6,362 nt of DNA from Actinomycetes bacterium (GCA_021827225.1 JAKAXG010000268.1:1-6362), one strand, 5' to 3'. Positions 1-6,296 are shown, numbered from the stretch's first letter. The notes: generated from the letters alone by a model not told the origin. Numbers and translations are program-made.

Positions 1-633
1 GTAAGAGCGCCGGGCCGCGTCCACGAACGCCTGGGCGTCCACAGCCGGCCCGCCGCCGTCCCAGGCGACGTATCGGCGCATCAGGCGGAGCACCTCCCCG
101 GCGTCCTCGGCGTCGGGGACCCGGACTATGGACGCCGCGGCCTGGTGGTCGAACGATTCGATCAGGTTGCCTACGACCACCACTGCCGATCCGATCTGGA
201 CCGCTCCGTGACCGCACACCTTGCGGTCATCGACGACGATCTCGAGCCCGGCGTCCAGGTCGGCGTCGAGGCCCGCGGCGCGGAAGGCTTCCAGCGCCGG
301 TTCGAGCAGGAAACGCAGGGCCCGGGGACGGGAGGCGGGCACCATCCCGACCGGAAGGGTCACCTGGAAGCAGAGCTGCCGGTCGTCCAGGTAGACCGGG
401 CCCCCGCCCGCCATGCGCCGGTACACCGGCCAGCCGGCACTCCGGCAACGGTCGGTGTCGACCTCGTCGAGGCTGCGGTGGAAACCGATCGACACGTAGG
501 GGCGACGGGTGCGCACGAACGACAGCGTCGGCGGGCTCCCGGCGCTCACCCCCTCGGCGACCGAGTGCCAGATGGTCTGCGAGCGGAGGGGATCCACCGT
601 CCCGAAGTCGATGACCCGCAGGACGTCACCCAC
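1..633 (-). CDS. Lipoate-protein ligase A family protein, 3' end cut by window edge
   Basis: The first 211 residues of an LplA-type protein; the C-terminal end lies outside the window. Translation of the minus strand gives VLRVIDFGTVDPLRSQTIWH near the N terminus, then YRRMAGGGPVYLDDRQLCF (71-89), the R-R-x-x-G-G-G lipoate/AMP-binding signature of the family. DDRKVCGHGAV (135-145) follows, with K138 in the position of the catalytic lysine (E. coli K133). The strand and turn VVVVGNLIESFD (151-162) also fit. It joins lipoate or octanoate to a lysine of a carrier protein. In sHdr clusters this family member (sLpl) modifies the lipoate-binding protein LbpA that serves the sHdr complex. The start is GTG at 633, with GGGAG eight bases upstream and an eight-base overlap with the upstream gene. 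GTG at 648 is an alternative; a stop in this frame just upstream excludes anything longer. Confidence 0.9.
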   Translation of the reverse strand, partial: MGDVLRVIDFGTVDPLRSQTIWHSVAEGVSAGSPPTLSFVRTRRPYVSIGFHRSLDEVDTDRCRSAGWPVYRRMAGGGPVYLDDRQLCFQVTLPVGMVPASRPRALRFLLEPALEAFRAAGLDADLDAGLEIVVDDRKVCGHGAVQIGSAVVVVGNLIESFDHQAAASIVRVPDAEDAGEVLRLMRRYVAWDGGGPAVDAQAFVDAARRSY

Positions 634-1936
634 CGGCGACGCTCCCACCGGCCATGGCCCGGTCGATCAGCTCGACGATGTCGAGTACCTGCATGTGCTC
701 GTTGCCGGTGGACTTCGCCGCATCCTCGAACCTGGAGACCTCGTAGGGGCAGCACACGGCCAGAATGTCGGCGCCGGTCTCGGCCGCCTCCCTCACACGA
801 CGCTCCGACAGGCGCTCGGTGGTGTGGTTGGAGTTGAAACCGTCCAGCCACATTCCCCCGCCTCCGCCTCCGCAGCAGTAGCCGTTCTCCTTGCAGCGCC
901 CCATCTCCACCAGCTCCACGCCCGGTATGGCCTGGAGCAGGCGGCGGGGGGCGTCGTACTCACCGTTGTGGCGACCGAGGTAGCAGGGATCGTGGAAGGT
1001 CACCCGGGCGTCGACGCGCCCGGCCCAGGGGATGCGCTCGACCAGCGGGGCGAGGAGCTGGGTGTAGTGGGCGACGTCGTAGGTGTGACCCCGCTTCGGG
1101 TACTCCTTGCGCAGGGCGTTGAAGCCGTGAGGATCCGGGGTGACGATCCGGGCGAACTCGTATTTCGACAGGGTCGCGACGACGTCCTCCATGAGCGCCT
1201 CGAACAGGCCCCTCTCGCCGGCCAGACGCTGGCTGTCGCCGAGCGTCTTCTCCTCCGGGCCGAGGATGGCGAAGTCCACATCCAGGGCGGTGAGGATCCG
1301 GGCGAAGGCCTGGGCCGCCTGCTGGCCGCGCGGGTGGTAGCTCCAATAGTCCTCCACGTAGAACAGGACGTCCACCGGGCCGGGATCGGACGGAAGCACC
1401 CGGACCGGGACGCCGGCGCCCCTGGTCCAGGCGTGCCGCCGGCGGGGGTTCTCTCCCAGGCAGTTCCCCTGGCGGAACGTCTTCTCGAAGACGTCCTGCA
1501 GCTCCGCGGGGACGTGGCCCTCGCCGACGCCGGCCTCGCGGGCGGCGGGCATGATCTCGATCATGTTGACCTGCTTGGGGCACACCCTGAGGCAGTTGCC
1601 GCAGGTCGTGCACATCCACAGGCTCGCGTCCGACAGCAGGTTCGTGCCGGTCTGGGCCTTGCGGTGAAGCTTGCGGGGCCCGTATTCGCCGACCAGGTCG
1701 ACCGGGCAGACCGGCACGCACTTGCCGCAGCCGTAACACCATTCGAGGGATTCACCCCCCTCCAGGGAGGAGATCCTCTGCAGCTCCGACGTGCCGTAGT
1801 CGCGGAGGACCCGGGACTCGAACATCCGGTTCCACATGCCGGCGAGCTCCCACTCGAGCCCCGAGATGCGGGAGGTGACCGTGGCGGTCTCCATCTCGCG
1901 CACGACGGGGCGCTCCTTCTCGCCTCCTACTGGCAT
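626..1936 (-). CDS. shdrB3: Fused HdrC2-HdrB2 (HdrD-like, probable sHdrB3) iron-sulfur protein
   Basis: A 436-residue fusion of an HdrC-like and an HdrB-like part, as in HdrD. The N-terminal part has two regular [4Fe-4S] motifs, C67-x2-C70-x2-C73-x3-C77-Pro and C109-x2-C112-x2-C115-x3-C119-Pro. The B part (about 188-425) has two CCG-type repeats. In the first all cysteines are replaced: FYVEDYWSY (192-200), EEKTLGD (228-234) and TPDPHGFNAL (266-275) align with the usual GC, CCGD and CPHC positions. The second keeps C318 (FHDPCYLG) and C354-C355 (NGYCCGGGGGG) but ends CCPYE (395-399) instead of CPxC. ATG at 1936 has GGGAGG seven bases upstream and overlaps shdrH by ten bases. In most sHdr clusters C2 and B2 are separate genes; a fused form fits the sHdrB3 of type II clusters, a name I give from memory. 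Expected in the cytoplasmic sHdr complex. Confidence 0.88.
   Translation of the reverse strand: MPVGGEKERPVVREMETATVTSRISGLEWELAGMWNRMFESRVLRDYGTSELQRISSLEGGESLEWCYGCGKCVPVCPVDLVGEYGPRKLHRKAQTGTNLLSDASLWMCTTCGNCLRVCPKQVNMIEIMPAAREAGVGEGHVPAELQDVFEKTFRQGNCLGENPRRRHAWTRGAGVPVRVLPSDPGPVDVLFYVEDYWSYHPRGQQAAQAFARILTALDVDFAILGPEEKTLGDSQRLAGERGLFEALMEDVVATLSKYEFARIVTPDPHGFNALRKEYPKRGHTYDVAHYTQLLAPLVERIPWAGRVDARVTFHDPCYLGRHNGEYDAPRRLLQAIPGVELVEMGRCKENGYCCGGGGGGMWLDGFNSNHTTERLSERRVREAAETGADILAVCCPYEVSRFEDAAKSTGNEHMQVLDIVELIDRAMAGGSVAGG
641..645 (-). promoter_or_regulatory. Internal ribosome binding site of the lipoate ligase
   Basis: The coding strand reads GGTGGGAGCGTCGCCG before the GTG at 633, giving GGGAG eight bases from the start. 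It lies inside the last codons of the fused C2-B2 gene. It decides in favour of GTG 633 over the in-frame GTG at 648 and indicates translational coupling through the eight-base overlap. Confidence 0.5.
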
Positions 1937-2676
1937 GGGCGAACCTCCCGGTAGTGGATCCCGAGCAGCCGTCGGGCCAGCGATGGCAGCTCAGGGACGA
2001 TCCGATTGAACTCCTGCGTCATCCGCATCCGGAGAACCGTGTACATGTAGATCCCGTACACGCAGGCGAGGAAGACGTCGATGCCGAACGGGTCGTCCCC
2101 GACGAAGTCGACGGCACGGGCGGTGCCGTGGACCATGGCCAGGGCCAGGCCCACCCGCTGGTAGGTCTCCACCGGGCTGGCTGCGAACAGGTCTATGTCG
2201 TCCACGGTCACCAGGCGCAACGCCCCCGTCTCCGTGCGGGGGTTCCACATCCAGCGGGTCCACAGCCAGTACTCCTCGGGGCGGGCCAGGTGCAGCAGCT
2301 CCCAGGGGAGATCGACGGTGACCTCCGGGAACCCGCCGAGTGCGGCTTCGAAGCCGGCGACGCGCTCCTCGAGGCCGGCGTCTCCGTGCACCAGCCCGAT
2401 GACCGCGCCCGACAGTCGCTCGGCGCCCACCGCCTCGAGGATGGCCGCCGCCCGGCGTCGGGACGGGAAGCAGCTGCGCAGCAACCACCGCAGCTCCTCG
2501 GGATCGACGTGGGACCGGCCTCGGGGCAGCATGGTCCGGACCTCGTGCGACTTGGCCGCCAGGTCTGCGGTCATGGCCGCTATCTCGTGCGGATCCAGGC
2601 GGGCGTGGATCTCGCTCATGAAGTCCTGCGCCGCCGGCGTGTCGACGACGGGAGTATCCATCGGGGTGGTGATCAC
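1927..2676 (-). CDS. shdrH: sHdrH: conserved protein of unknown function in sHdr clusters
   Basis: A 249-residue protein between shdrA and the fused C2-B2 gene, exactly where the 'hyp' or sHdrH gene of sHdr clusters is found. I recognise no catalytic or metal-binding motif. The most striking segment is PEEYWLWTRWMWNPRTETG (about 133-151), very rich in aromatic residues and apparently the family signature. Around it are long predicted helices, and residues 200-216 (DVFLACVYGIYMYTVLR) are hydrophobic but too short and polar-flanked to be called a membrane span with confidence. It has only three cysteines (C69, C205, C248). The start is GTG at 2676, eight bases after the shdrA stop, with a weak GAGCGGG upstream. 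ATG at 2661 is an alternative but lacks a ribosome site. It overlaps the next gene by ten bases. Function is unknown; a structural or assembly role in the complex is only a guess. Confidence 0.85.
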   Translation of the reverse strand: MITTPMDTPVVDTPAAQDFMSEIHARLDPHEIAAMTADLAAKSHEVRTMLPRGRSHVDPEELRWLLRSCFPSRRRAAAILEAVGAERLSGAVIGLVHGDAGLEERVAGFEAALGGFPEVTVDLPWELLHLARPEEYWLWTRWMWNPRTETGALRLVTVDDIDLFAASPVETYQRVGLALAMVHGTARAVDFVGDDPFGIDVFLACVYGIYMYTVLRMRMTQEFNRIVPELPSLARRLLGIHYREVRPCQ

Positions 2677-2684
2677 GGACCCGC

Positions 2685-3743
2685 TCAGCCCGTGGGTGCA
2701 ACCGAGCGCAGCAGCGACACGGCCCGGGCGGCGGCCGCCCCGCCGGTGGACGCGCAGTCCTCCAGGTCGGACGGTCCGAGCGCCGCCCCGGCGGCGAGGA
2801 TCCCGGGCCTGCTCGTGGAGACCGTGTCGAGCGGCGGGTTCGCCGACTCGATGAAGCCGTACTTGTTCTGCTGCACGCCGAGGACGCCCGCCATCCTGCG
2901 GGTCCCGGGAGACGGCTCCATCCCCACGGACAGGACCACCAGGTCCATCAGTGTCTCCATGGGACGGCCCATCGTGGTGTCCTCGCCCCGGACGAGGAGC
3001 CTGTCACCCTTGGGCAGGACCTCACTGATGATGCCCTTGACGTACTGCACGTGGTGGCGCTCCTGGGCGGGCCAGTAGATCTGGCTCTCCCAATAGCCGT
3101 ACATCCGCATGTCGATGTAGAAGATGAACACCTCGCAGCCGGGCAGCATCTCCCGGACCTCGATCGCCTCCTTGGAGGCGACACCGCAGCACACCTTCGA
3201 GCAGTACTCGTTGCCGATCTGGCGGTCCCGGCTGCCGACGCACTGCACGAAGCACACCCGCTTCGGGGCCTCCCCGTTGGACGGCTTGGTGATCGAGCCG
3301 GCCTTGATCATGGCCTCCAGGTCCTGCAGGGCGATCACGTCCGGATACTCGTAGTACCCGTACATCTGGGTTTCACGGCCCGGATCGAAGTGCTGGAACC
3401 CCGTGGCGACGATGACCGCTCCGCAGCCGACCGTCCTGGAGGTGCCGGCCATGTCCACCTGCAGGTCGAAGGAGCCCACCTCCCCTGAACAGGCTGTGAC
3501 CTCTGCTCCGAGGAGGATCTCCACACCCGGGCTCGCCTGCAGACGGGCCACCATCGCGCCCACCACGTCCTCGGCCGGCTCCAGATGGGGGGTGAGCGAC
3601 GCGTAGTTCTCGGCGATGGGTGTGCCGCCCAGGAACTCACGCCGCTCGATCAACACCACTCGGGCGCCGAGGTCGGCGACGGTCTGGGCCGCGGACAGCC
3701 CGGCGGGGCCGCCCCCGATGACGGCAACCGCATCGTTGGACAT
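2685..3743 (-). CDS. shdrA: sHdrA: FAD and [4Fe-4S] HdrA-like subunit
   Basis: A 352-residue flavoprotein, the flavin-binding core of the sHdr complex. Residues 6-15 (VAVIGGGPAG) form the FAD-binding loop, with the ribose-binding acidic residue at E33 (LIER). A second flavin signature is VIVATGFQHFDP near 111. The Fe-S motif of the HdrA family is C164-x3-C168-V-G-S-R-D followed by YCSKVCC, with C181, C185 and C186. The stretch YGYYEYPDVIALQDLE is also typical. It is about half the length of methanogen HdrA and lacks the extra ferredoxin domains, as expected for sHdrA. I chose ATG at 3743 because GGGGAG lies just upstream and family proteins begin shortly before the glycine loop. An in-frame ATG at 3761 would overlap shdrB1 by eight bases. 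The gap to shdrB1 is ten bases. Confidence 0.93.
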   Translation of the reverse strand: MSNDAVAVIGGGPAGLSAAQTVADLGARVVLIERREFLGGTPIAENYASLTPHLEPAEDVVGAMVARLQASPGVEILLGAEVTACSGEVGSFDLQVDMAGTSRTVGCGAVIVATGFQHFDPGRETQMYGYYEYPDVIALQDLEAMIKAGSITKPSNGEAPKRVCFVQCVGSRDRQIGNEYCSKVCCGVASKEAIEVREMLPGCEVFIFYIDMRMYGYWESQIYWPAQERHHVQYVKGIISEVLPKGDRLLVRGEDTTMGRPMETLMDLVVLSVGMEPSPGTRRMAGVLGVQQNKYGFIESANPPLDTVSTSRPGILAAGAALGPSDLEDCASTGGAAAARAVSLLRSVAPTG

Positions 3744-3753
3744 CTCTCTCCCC

Positions 3754-4944
3754 TCAGGCATCCACGTCGGCCCAGGTCAGGTACTGCTGGGCTCCCGAAT
3801 CCAGCTTCTTGATCTCGGCCTCGAACTCGGCCCACGCCTCCCGCCAGTCGATTCCCATCTTCTCCAGCAGCGGCCGGTAGTTGGACGAGTGCCAGTGCAG
3901 CTGGCAGACCTTGAACGGGTGGGCGCCCATCGCCAAGGCGGCGAACTGGGCCTCCGACATCACCGGCACCCCGACGTTGTGACCGTGGGCCTGGGCGGCG
4001 AACTGGCTCTTGTCGAGCGTCGTGACGCACCCGGTGTCGTGGGTGAGCACCACATCGGGATCCGCCTCCTCCTTCATGACCTCGATCTTGCGCATCGTGG
4101 CGAAGGAGCGGGTGAAGTCCCGCTGGACGAGAATGTGGCGGAAGCCGAACCCGAAGCAGTCGAACCAGGTGGAGTAGTTGCGCACCTCCGCTCCGAGAGA
4201 TTCCGCTATTCCCGTCACGACCGCCGTCCGCTGGCCACCGTAGATGTCGGCATCGAAGATGGCGTCGCCCTCGACCAGCTTGTAGTAGTGGCAGGCCGGG
4301 TGCACGGTGACCGCGATCCCGCTGAAGTCCCGGACCTGCCGGGCCGATATCTCGTCCCGCAGGGCGTGGATCCACTCCGAGTAGTGGACGATCTCCTCCG
4401 GCATGACCATCGGCTTGCCCAGCTTCCCGAGTACCCGCCGGACCTCGCTCCGGAGCTCCGGGTGGCGCAGCAACTCGGAGCGGACCTCCTTGTAGTGGCC
4501 GTAGGAGGTCCCGCAGTGGATCAGCGGATAGAAGCCGGTCTCGTAGGCGGCGGCGAAGTTGCGCAGCGCGACGGCAGCCTGTGCGGCGGGGTTGGACGTG
4601 GCACTGGCGTAGTAGTTCCATGCCGTGCACGACGTCTGGTCGCGGGGGTCCTCGTAATCGAAGCCGAGCTTGCGCATGAGCCAGAAGATCGAGGTGGAGT
4701 ACCCAGGTATGTGGCCGCACTGGCCGCACGACTTGTGGTGCCAGAGATGACCCCTCGGGATCTTCTTCGGGTTGCCGTACTTGGTCGCCACCTTGACGTG
4801 GTCGTCCGGAACCCGGTGGACGATCCACTCTCCGGCTTCCTCCAGTTCGAACAGCCGGGGATGGAAGTCCTCCGACCGCCGATCCGGCTCTCTTTCGAAC
4901 TTCTGCTTCTTGGTCAGCATGACGCTGACCGGGGTGGAGGTCAT
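3754..4944 (-). CDS. shdrB1: sHdrB1: HdrB-like subunit with CCG-type cysteine motifs
   Basis: A 396-residue HdrB-like protein. The start is ATG at 4944 in an ATGA overlap with the shdrC1 stop, with GGAAGGG eight bases upstream. The open frame extends further upstream, but that part lies inside shdrC1. The first cysteine set is C73/C76 (SCGQCGHIPGYS), C106 (SCTAWNYYAS) and C144 (HCGTSYGHYKE). The second set is C218 (VHPACHYYKL), C263 (FDCFGFGFRHI) and C306 (GCVTTLDKSQF). In methanogen HdrB each CCG motif reads C, CC, CxxC and binds a non-cubane [4Fe-4S] cluster. Here each site has a single cysteine where CC is expected and lacks the last cysteine of CxxC. C347 is an extra cysteine near the C terminus. 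It probably carries the sulfur-substrate chemistry of the sHdr complex in the cytoplasm. Confidence 0.9.
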   Translation of the reverse strand: MTSTPVSVMLTKKQKFEREPDRRSEDFHPRLFELEEAGEWIVHRVPDDHVKVATKYGNPKKIPRGHLWHHKSCGQCGHIPGYSTSIFWLMRKLGFDYEDPRDQTSCTAWNYYASATSNPAAQAAVALRNFAAAYETGFYPLIHCGTSYGHYKEVRSELLRHPELRSEVRRVLGKLGKPMVMPEEIVHYSEWIHALRDEISARQVRDFSGIAVTVHPACHYYKLVEGDAIFDADIYGGQRTAVVTGIAESLGAEVRNYSTWFDCFGFGFRHILVQRDFTRSFATMRKIEVMKEEADPDVVLTHDTGCVTTLDKSQFAAQAHGHNVGVPVMSEAQFAALAMGAHPFKVCQLHWHSSNYRPLLEKMGIDWREAWAEFEAEIKKLDSGAQQYLTWADVDA

Positions 4945-5657
4945 ATCTCGATCCCTTCCTCCTCCAGGCGCTCCTCCATGACCTCCTCGAGGATCATGTG
5001 GAGTCCCTCGTCGACGTCTTTGATCATCGCCAGGGCCCCTGTCTCCATCCAGATCAGGTAGAGCTCCACGAGTGTCCGCTCCGACACCGCCCACCCGGTC
5101 GTGGTGGTGTGGTGGGTCTCGGGCGGGAGAGCCCGCCGCCACAGCTCCAGGTTCTCCGACACCGCCTTCACTTCCGGACCCCAGTCAGGGAACGCATCCG
5201 GCTGGAGCATGTCCGGCGACACCTGGGTGCCGGTCGACATGATCTTGTAGATGATCCGGGAGTAGCCCTCCAGGGCCTCCTTGGCGGAAGCCAGGCCGGC
5301 GTTGACGGCCACCTCCCGCATGACAGTGATGATGCCGCCCGGGTTGTTCCCTCTCGGACAGCGCAGGCACGAGAAGCACTGGGAGCACTCCCAGATGTCC
5401 TCCTGGATCTGCTGGTAGACGAGGTCCACGTCCTCGCGTGCCGCCGCCTGCGCGATTCGGCGGGGGCTGAAGTCGTAGAAACGGGCCGAGGGGCAGACCG
5501 CCACGCAGATCCCGCACTCGTAGCATCCGTAGAGGTAGTCCGGATAGCGGGGGTCGGCCCTGACCAGGTCGAACAGGCGCTGCTTCTCCTCCCGGGGTAC
5601 ATCCTCGTACCCCGCCGCCTGGTCCCGCTTGCGGTGTGGGCTTACGGCAGAGGGCAT
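4941..5657 (-). CDS. shdrC1: sHdrC1: HdrC-like iron-sulfur subunit
   Basis: A 238-residue HdrC-like protein with two [4Fe-4S] motifs. The first is C45-x2-C48-x2-C51-x3-C55-Pro, classic ferredoxin spacing. The second is C91-x2-C94-x2-C97-x2-C100-Pro, in CSQCFSCLRCPRGNNPGG, with one residue fewer before the last cysteine; I recall this form as characteristic of sHdrC1. A mostly helical C-terminal half (about 112-238) ends in a strongly acidic tail rich in Glu. No signal peptide or membrane span is seen, so a cytoplasmic electron-transfer subunit is expected, linking sHdrA to sHdrB1. ATG at 5657 follows the dsrE stop by one base and has no obvious Shine-Dalgarno sequence, so translation probably depends on coupling. 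The end overlaps shdrB1 by four bases (ATGA). Confidence 0.92.
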   Translation of the reverse strand: MPSAVSPHRKRDQAAGYEDVPREEKQRLFDLVRADPRYPDYLYGCYECGICVAVCPSARFYDFSPRRIAQAAAREDVDLVYQQIQEDIWECSQCFSCLRCPRGNNPGGIITVMREVAVNAGLASAKEALEGYSRIIYKIMSTGTQVSPDMLQPDAFPDWGPEVKAVSENLELWRRALPPETHHTTTTGWAVSERTLVELYLIWMETGALAMIKDVDEGLHMILEEVMEERLEEEGIEI

Positions 5658-5658
5658 G

Positions 5659-6048
5659 TCAGAACGAGATGACCGCAGAGGCGGTCATGGCCAACTCGTT
5701 GAACGCCGCCCCTCCGATCATCTCGACTTCGTCGATGAGATCGTCACGGGTCAGGTCGTTGAGATCCAGGGAAGGCTGGCACACCCAGAGTCGCACTCCG
5801 AGATCGGTCGCCTGCTTGATGAAATACTCGAGGGGCTGGCCCCGGTCCCCCTTCGGCCCGACCTTTCCGACCACCTCCTTCTGGAGGAGCTGTGGCCCGT
5901 ACATCGTGAAATAGATGCCGACCTCCACCTCCATGGCGGCGGCGGAGGCGGCCAGGAAGAACGGGGTGGCGCACCGGCCGAGATCGGTGCAGCCGTGGGT
6001 CTGCACATAGAGGACGGAGCCCTCGCCGTCACCGCTCCAGAGGACCAC
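5659..6048 (-). CDS. DsrE-family (DsrE3-like) sulfurtransferase
   Basis: A 129-residue cytoplasmic protein of the DsrE/DsrF-like family, best matching the DsrE3 branch that accompanies tusA in sulfur oxidisers. Strand SVLYVQTHG (11-19) is followed by a helix of small residues and the strand VEVGIYFTMYG (41-51). The probable sulfur-binding cysteine is C90 in LGVRLWVCQPSLDLNDL, placed as in other DsrE3 proteins, followed by the loop and helix ending in GGAAF (112-116). C20 and C26 are two further cysteines near the N terminus. The start is taken as GTG at 6048, three bases after the tusA stop, with a weak GGGTGG upstream. It must lie before the first strand, so little movement is possible. Stop TGA is one base before the next ATG. 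It presumably exchanges persulfide sulfur with TusA. I cannot assign the exact DsrE3 subtype. Confidence 0.87.
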   Translation of the reverse strand: MVLWSGDGEGSVLYVQTHGCTDLGRCATPFFLAASAAAMEVEVGIYFTMYGPQLLQKEVVGKVGPKGDRGQPLEYFIKQATDLGVRLWVCQPSLDLNDLTRDDLIDEVEMIGGAAFNELAMTASAVISF

Positions 6049-6051
6049 CGG

Positions 6052-6291
6052 TCAGCCCACCCGGCGCAGCAGCACGCGGAACACGCCGTCCTGCTGCGAG
6101 ATCGACACCAGCTCGTTGCCGGTTCGTGACGCCCATGCCGTCATGTCAGGCTCCACGCCGGGATCCGTAGCCAGCAGCTCCAGGATCTGCCCGTCCCCCA
6201 GCTGCTTCATGGCCTGAGCAGTCTTGATGACAGGCAGCGGGCACTGCAGCCCGGTGCAGTCAAGCGTCGTCGACGCCTGATGGTCCGACAT
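6052..6291 (-). CDS. tusA: TusA-family sulfur carrier protein
   Basis: A complete 79-residue protein of the TusA/SirA family, the usual length for a stand-alone carrier. The diagnostic Cys-Pro-x-Pro motif is C17-P18-L19-P20, preceded by the family's D11-C-T-G-L-Q stretch. C17 is the persulfide-carrying cysteine. C12 is an additional cysteine close to it. The rest fits the two-layer alpha/beta fold: helix at 20-31, strand near 36-42, and the TDPGVEPDMTAW stretch (42-53) typical of the family. In sulfur oxidisers TusA hands sulfane sulfur between rhodanese or DsrE proteins and the oxidising complex in the cytoplasm. It is the first gene of the operon, three bases ahead of the dsrE-like gene, which supports a role in dissimilatory sulfur oxidation rather than tRNA thiolation. 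Confidence 0.93.
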   Translation of the reverse strand: MSDHQASTTLDCTGLQCPLPVIKTAQAMKQLGDGQILELLATDPGVEPDMTAWASRTGNELVSISQQDGVFRVLLRRVG

Positions 6292-6296
6292 CGGTT

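Noticed and set aside
145..837. Plus-strand open frame of 230 codons near the left end
   Set aside because: It is the antisense shadow of the lipoate ligase and the end of the fused C2-B2 gene; the translation is mainly Arg, Pro and Ala.
509..1954. Plus-strand open frame of 481 codons antisense to the fused C2-B2 gene
   Set aside because: It shows no recognisable motif and is rich in the Ala/Val/Gly/Leu/His/Asp mix typical of antisense frames in GC-rich DNA. The minus-strand frame has clear Fe-S motifs and operon spacing.
2028..2076. Hydrophobic stretch of sHdrH considered as a membrane anchor
   Set aside because: The segment is about 17 residues, contains tyrosines and is flanked by charged residues close by; a buried helix is as likely, so no membrane claim is made.
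2599..2615. Short GC-rich symmetric stretches inside coding regions considered as terminators
   Set aside because: None is followed by a T run on the coding strand and there is no intergenic space for a terminator within the operon.
1954..3078. Plus-strand open frame of 374 codons opposite shdrH and the end of shdrA
   Set aside because: Low-complexity translated sequence with no family resemblance; it crosses the boundary of two coupled genes on the other strand.
3744..3761. Upstream ATG for shdrA at 3761
   Set aside because: It would overlap shdrB1 and place the best ribosome-site sequence inside the gene; ATG 3743 lies closer to the FAD-binding loop as usual in the family.
3650..4828. Alternative minus-strand frame inside shdrB1
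   Set aside because: Arg/Gly/Pro-rich translation in a shifted frame; the chosen frame carries the HdrB cysteine motifs.
3616..5061. Plus-strand open frame of 481 codons antisense to shdrB1 and neighbours
   Set aside because: It spans three well-supported minus-strand genes and their junctions and has no domain signature. A codon-bias shadow is the simplest explanation.
4945..5142. Possible N-terminal extension of shdrB1 in the same frame
   Set aside because: It lies wholly inside shdrC1, reads as Gly/Arg/Asp-rich shadow sequence, and the ATGA overlap with a ribosome site at 4944 is a far better start.
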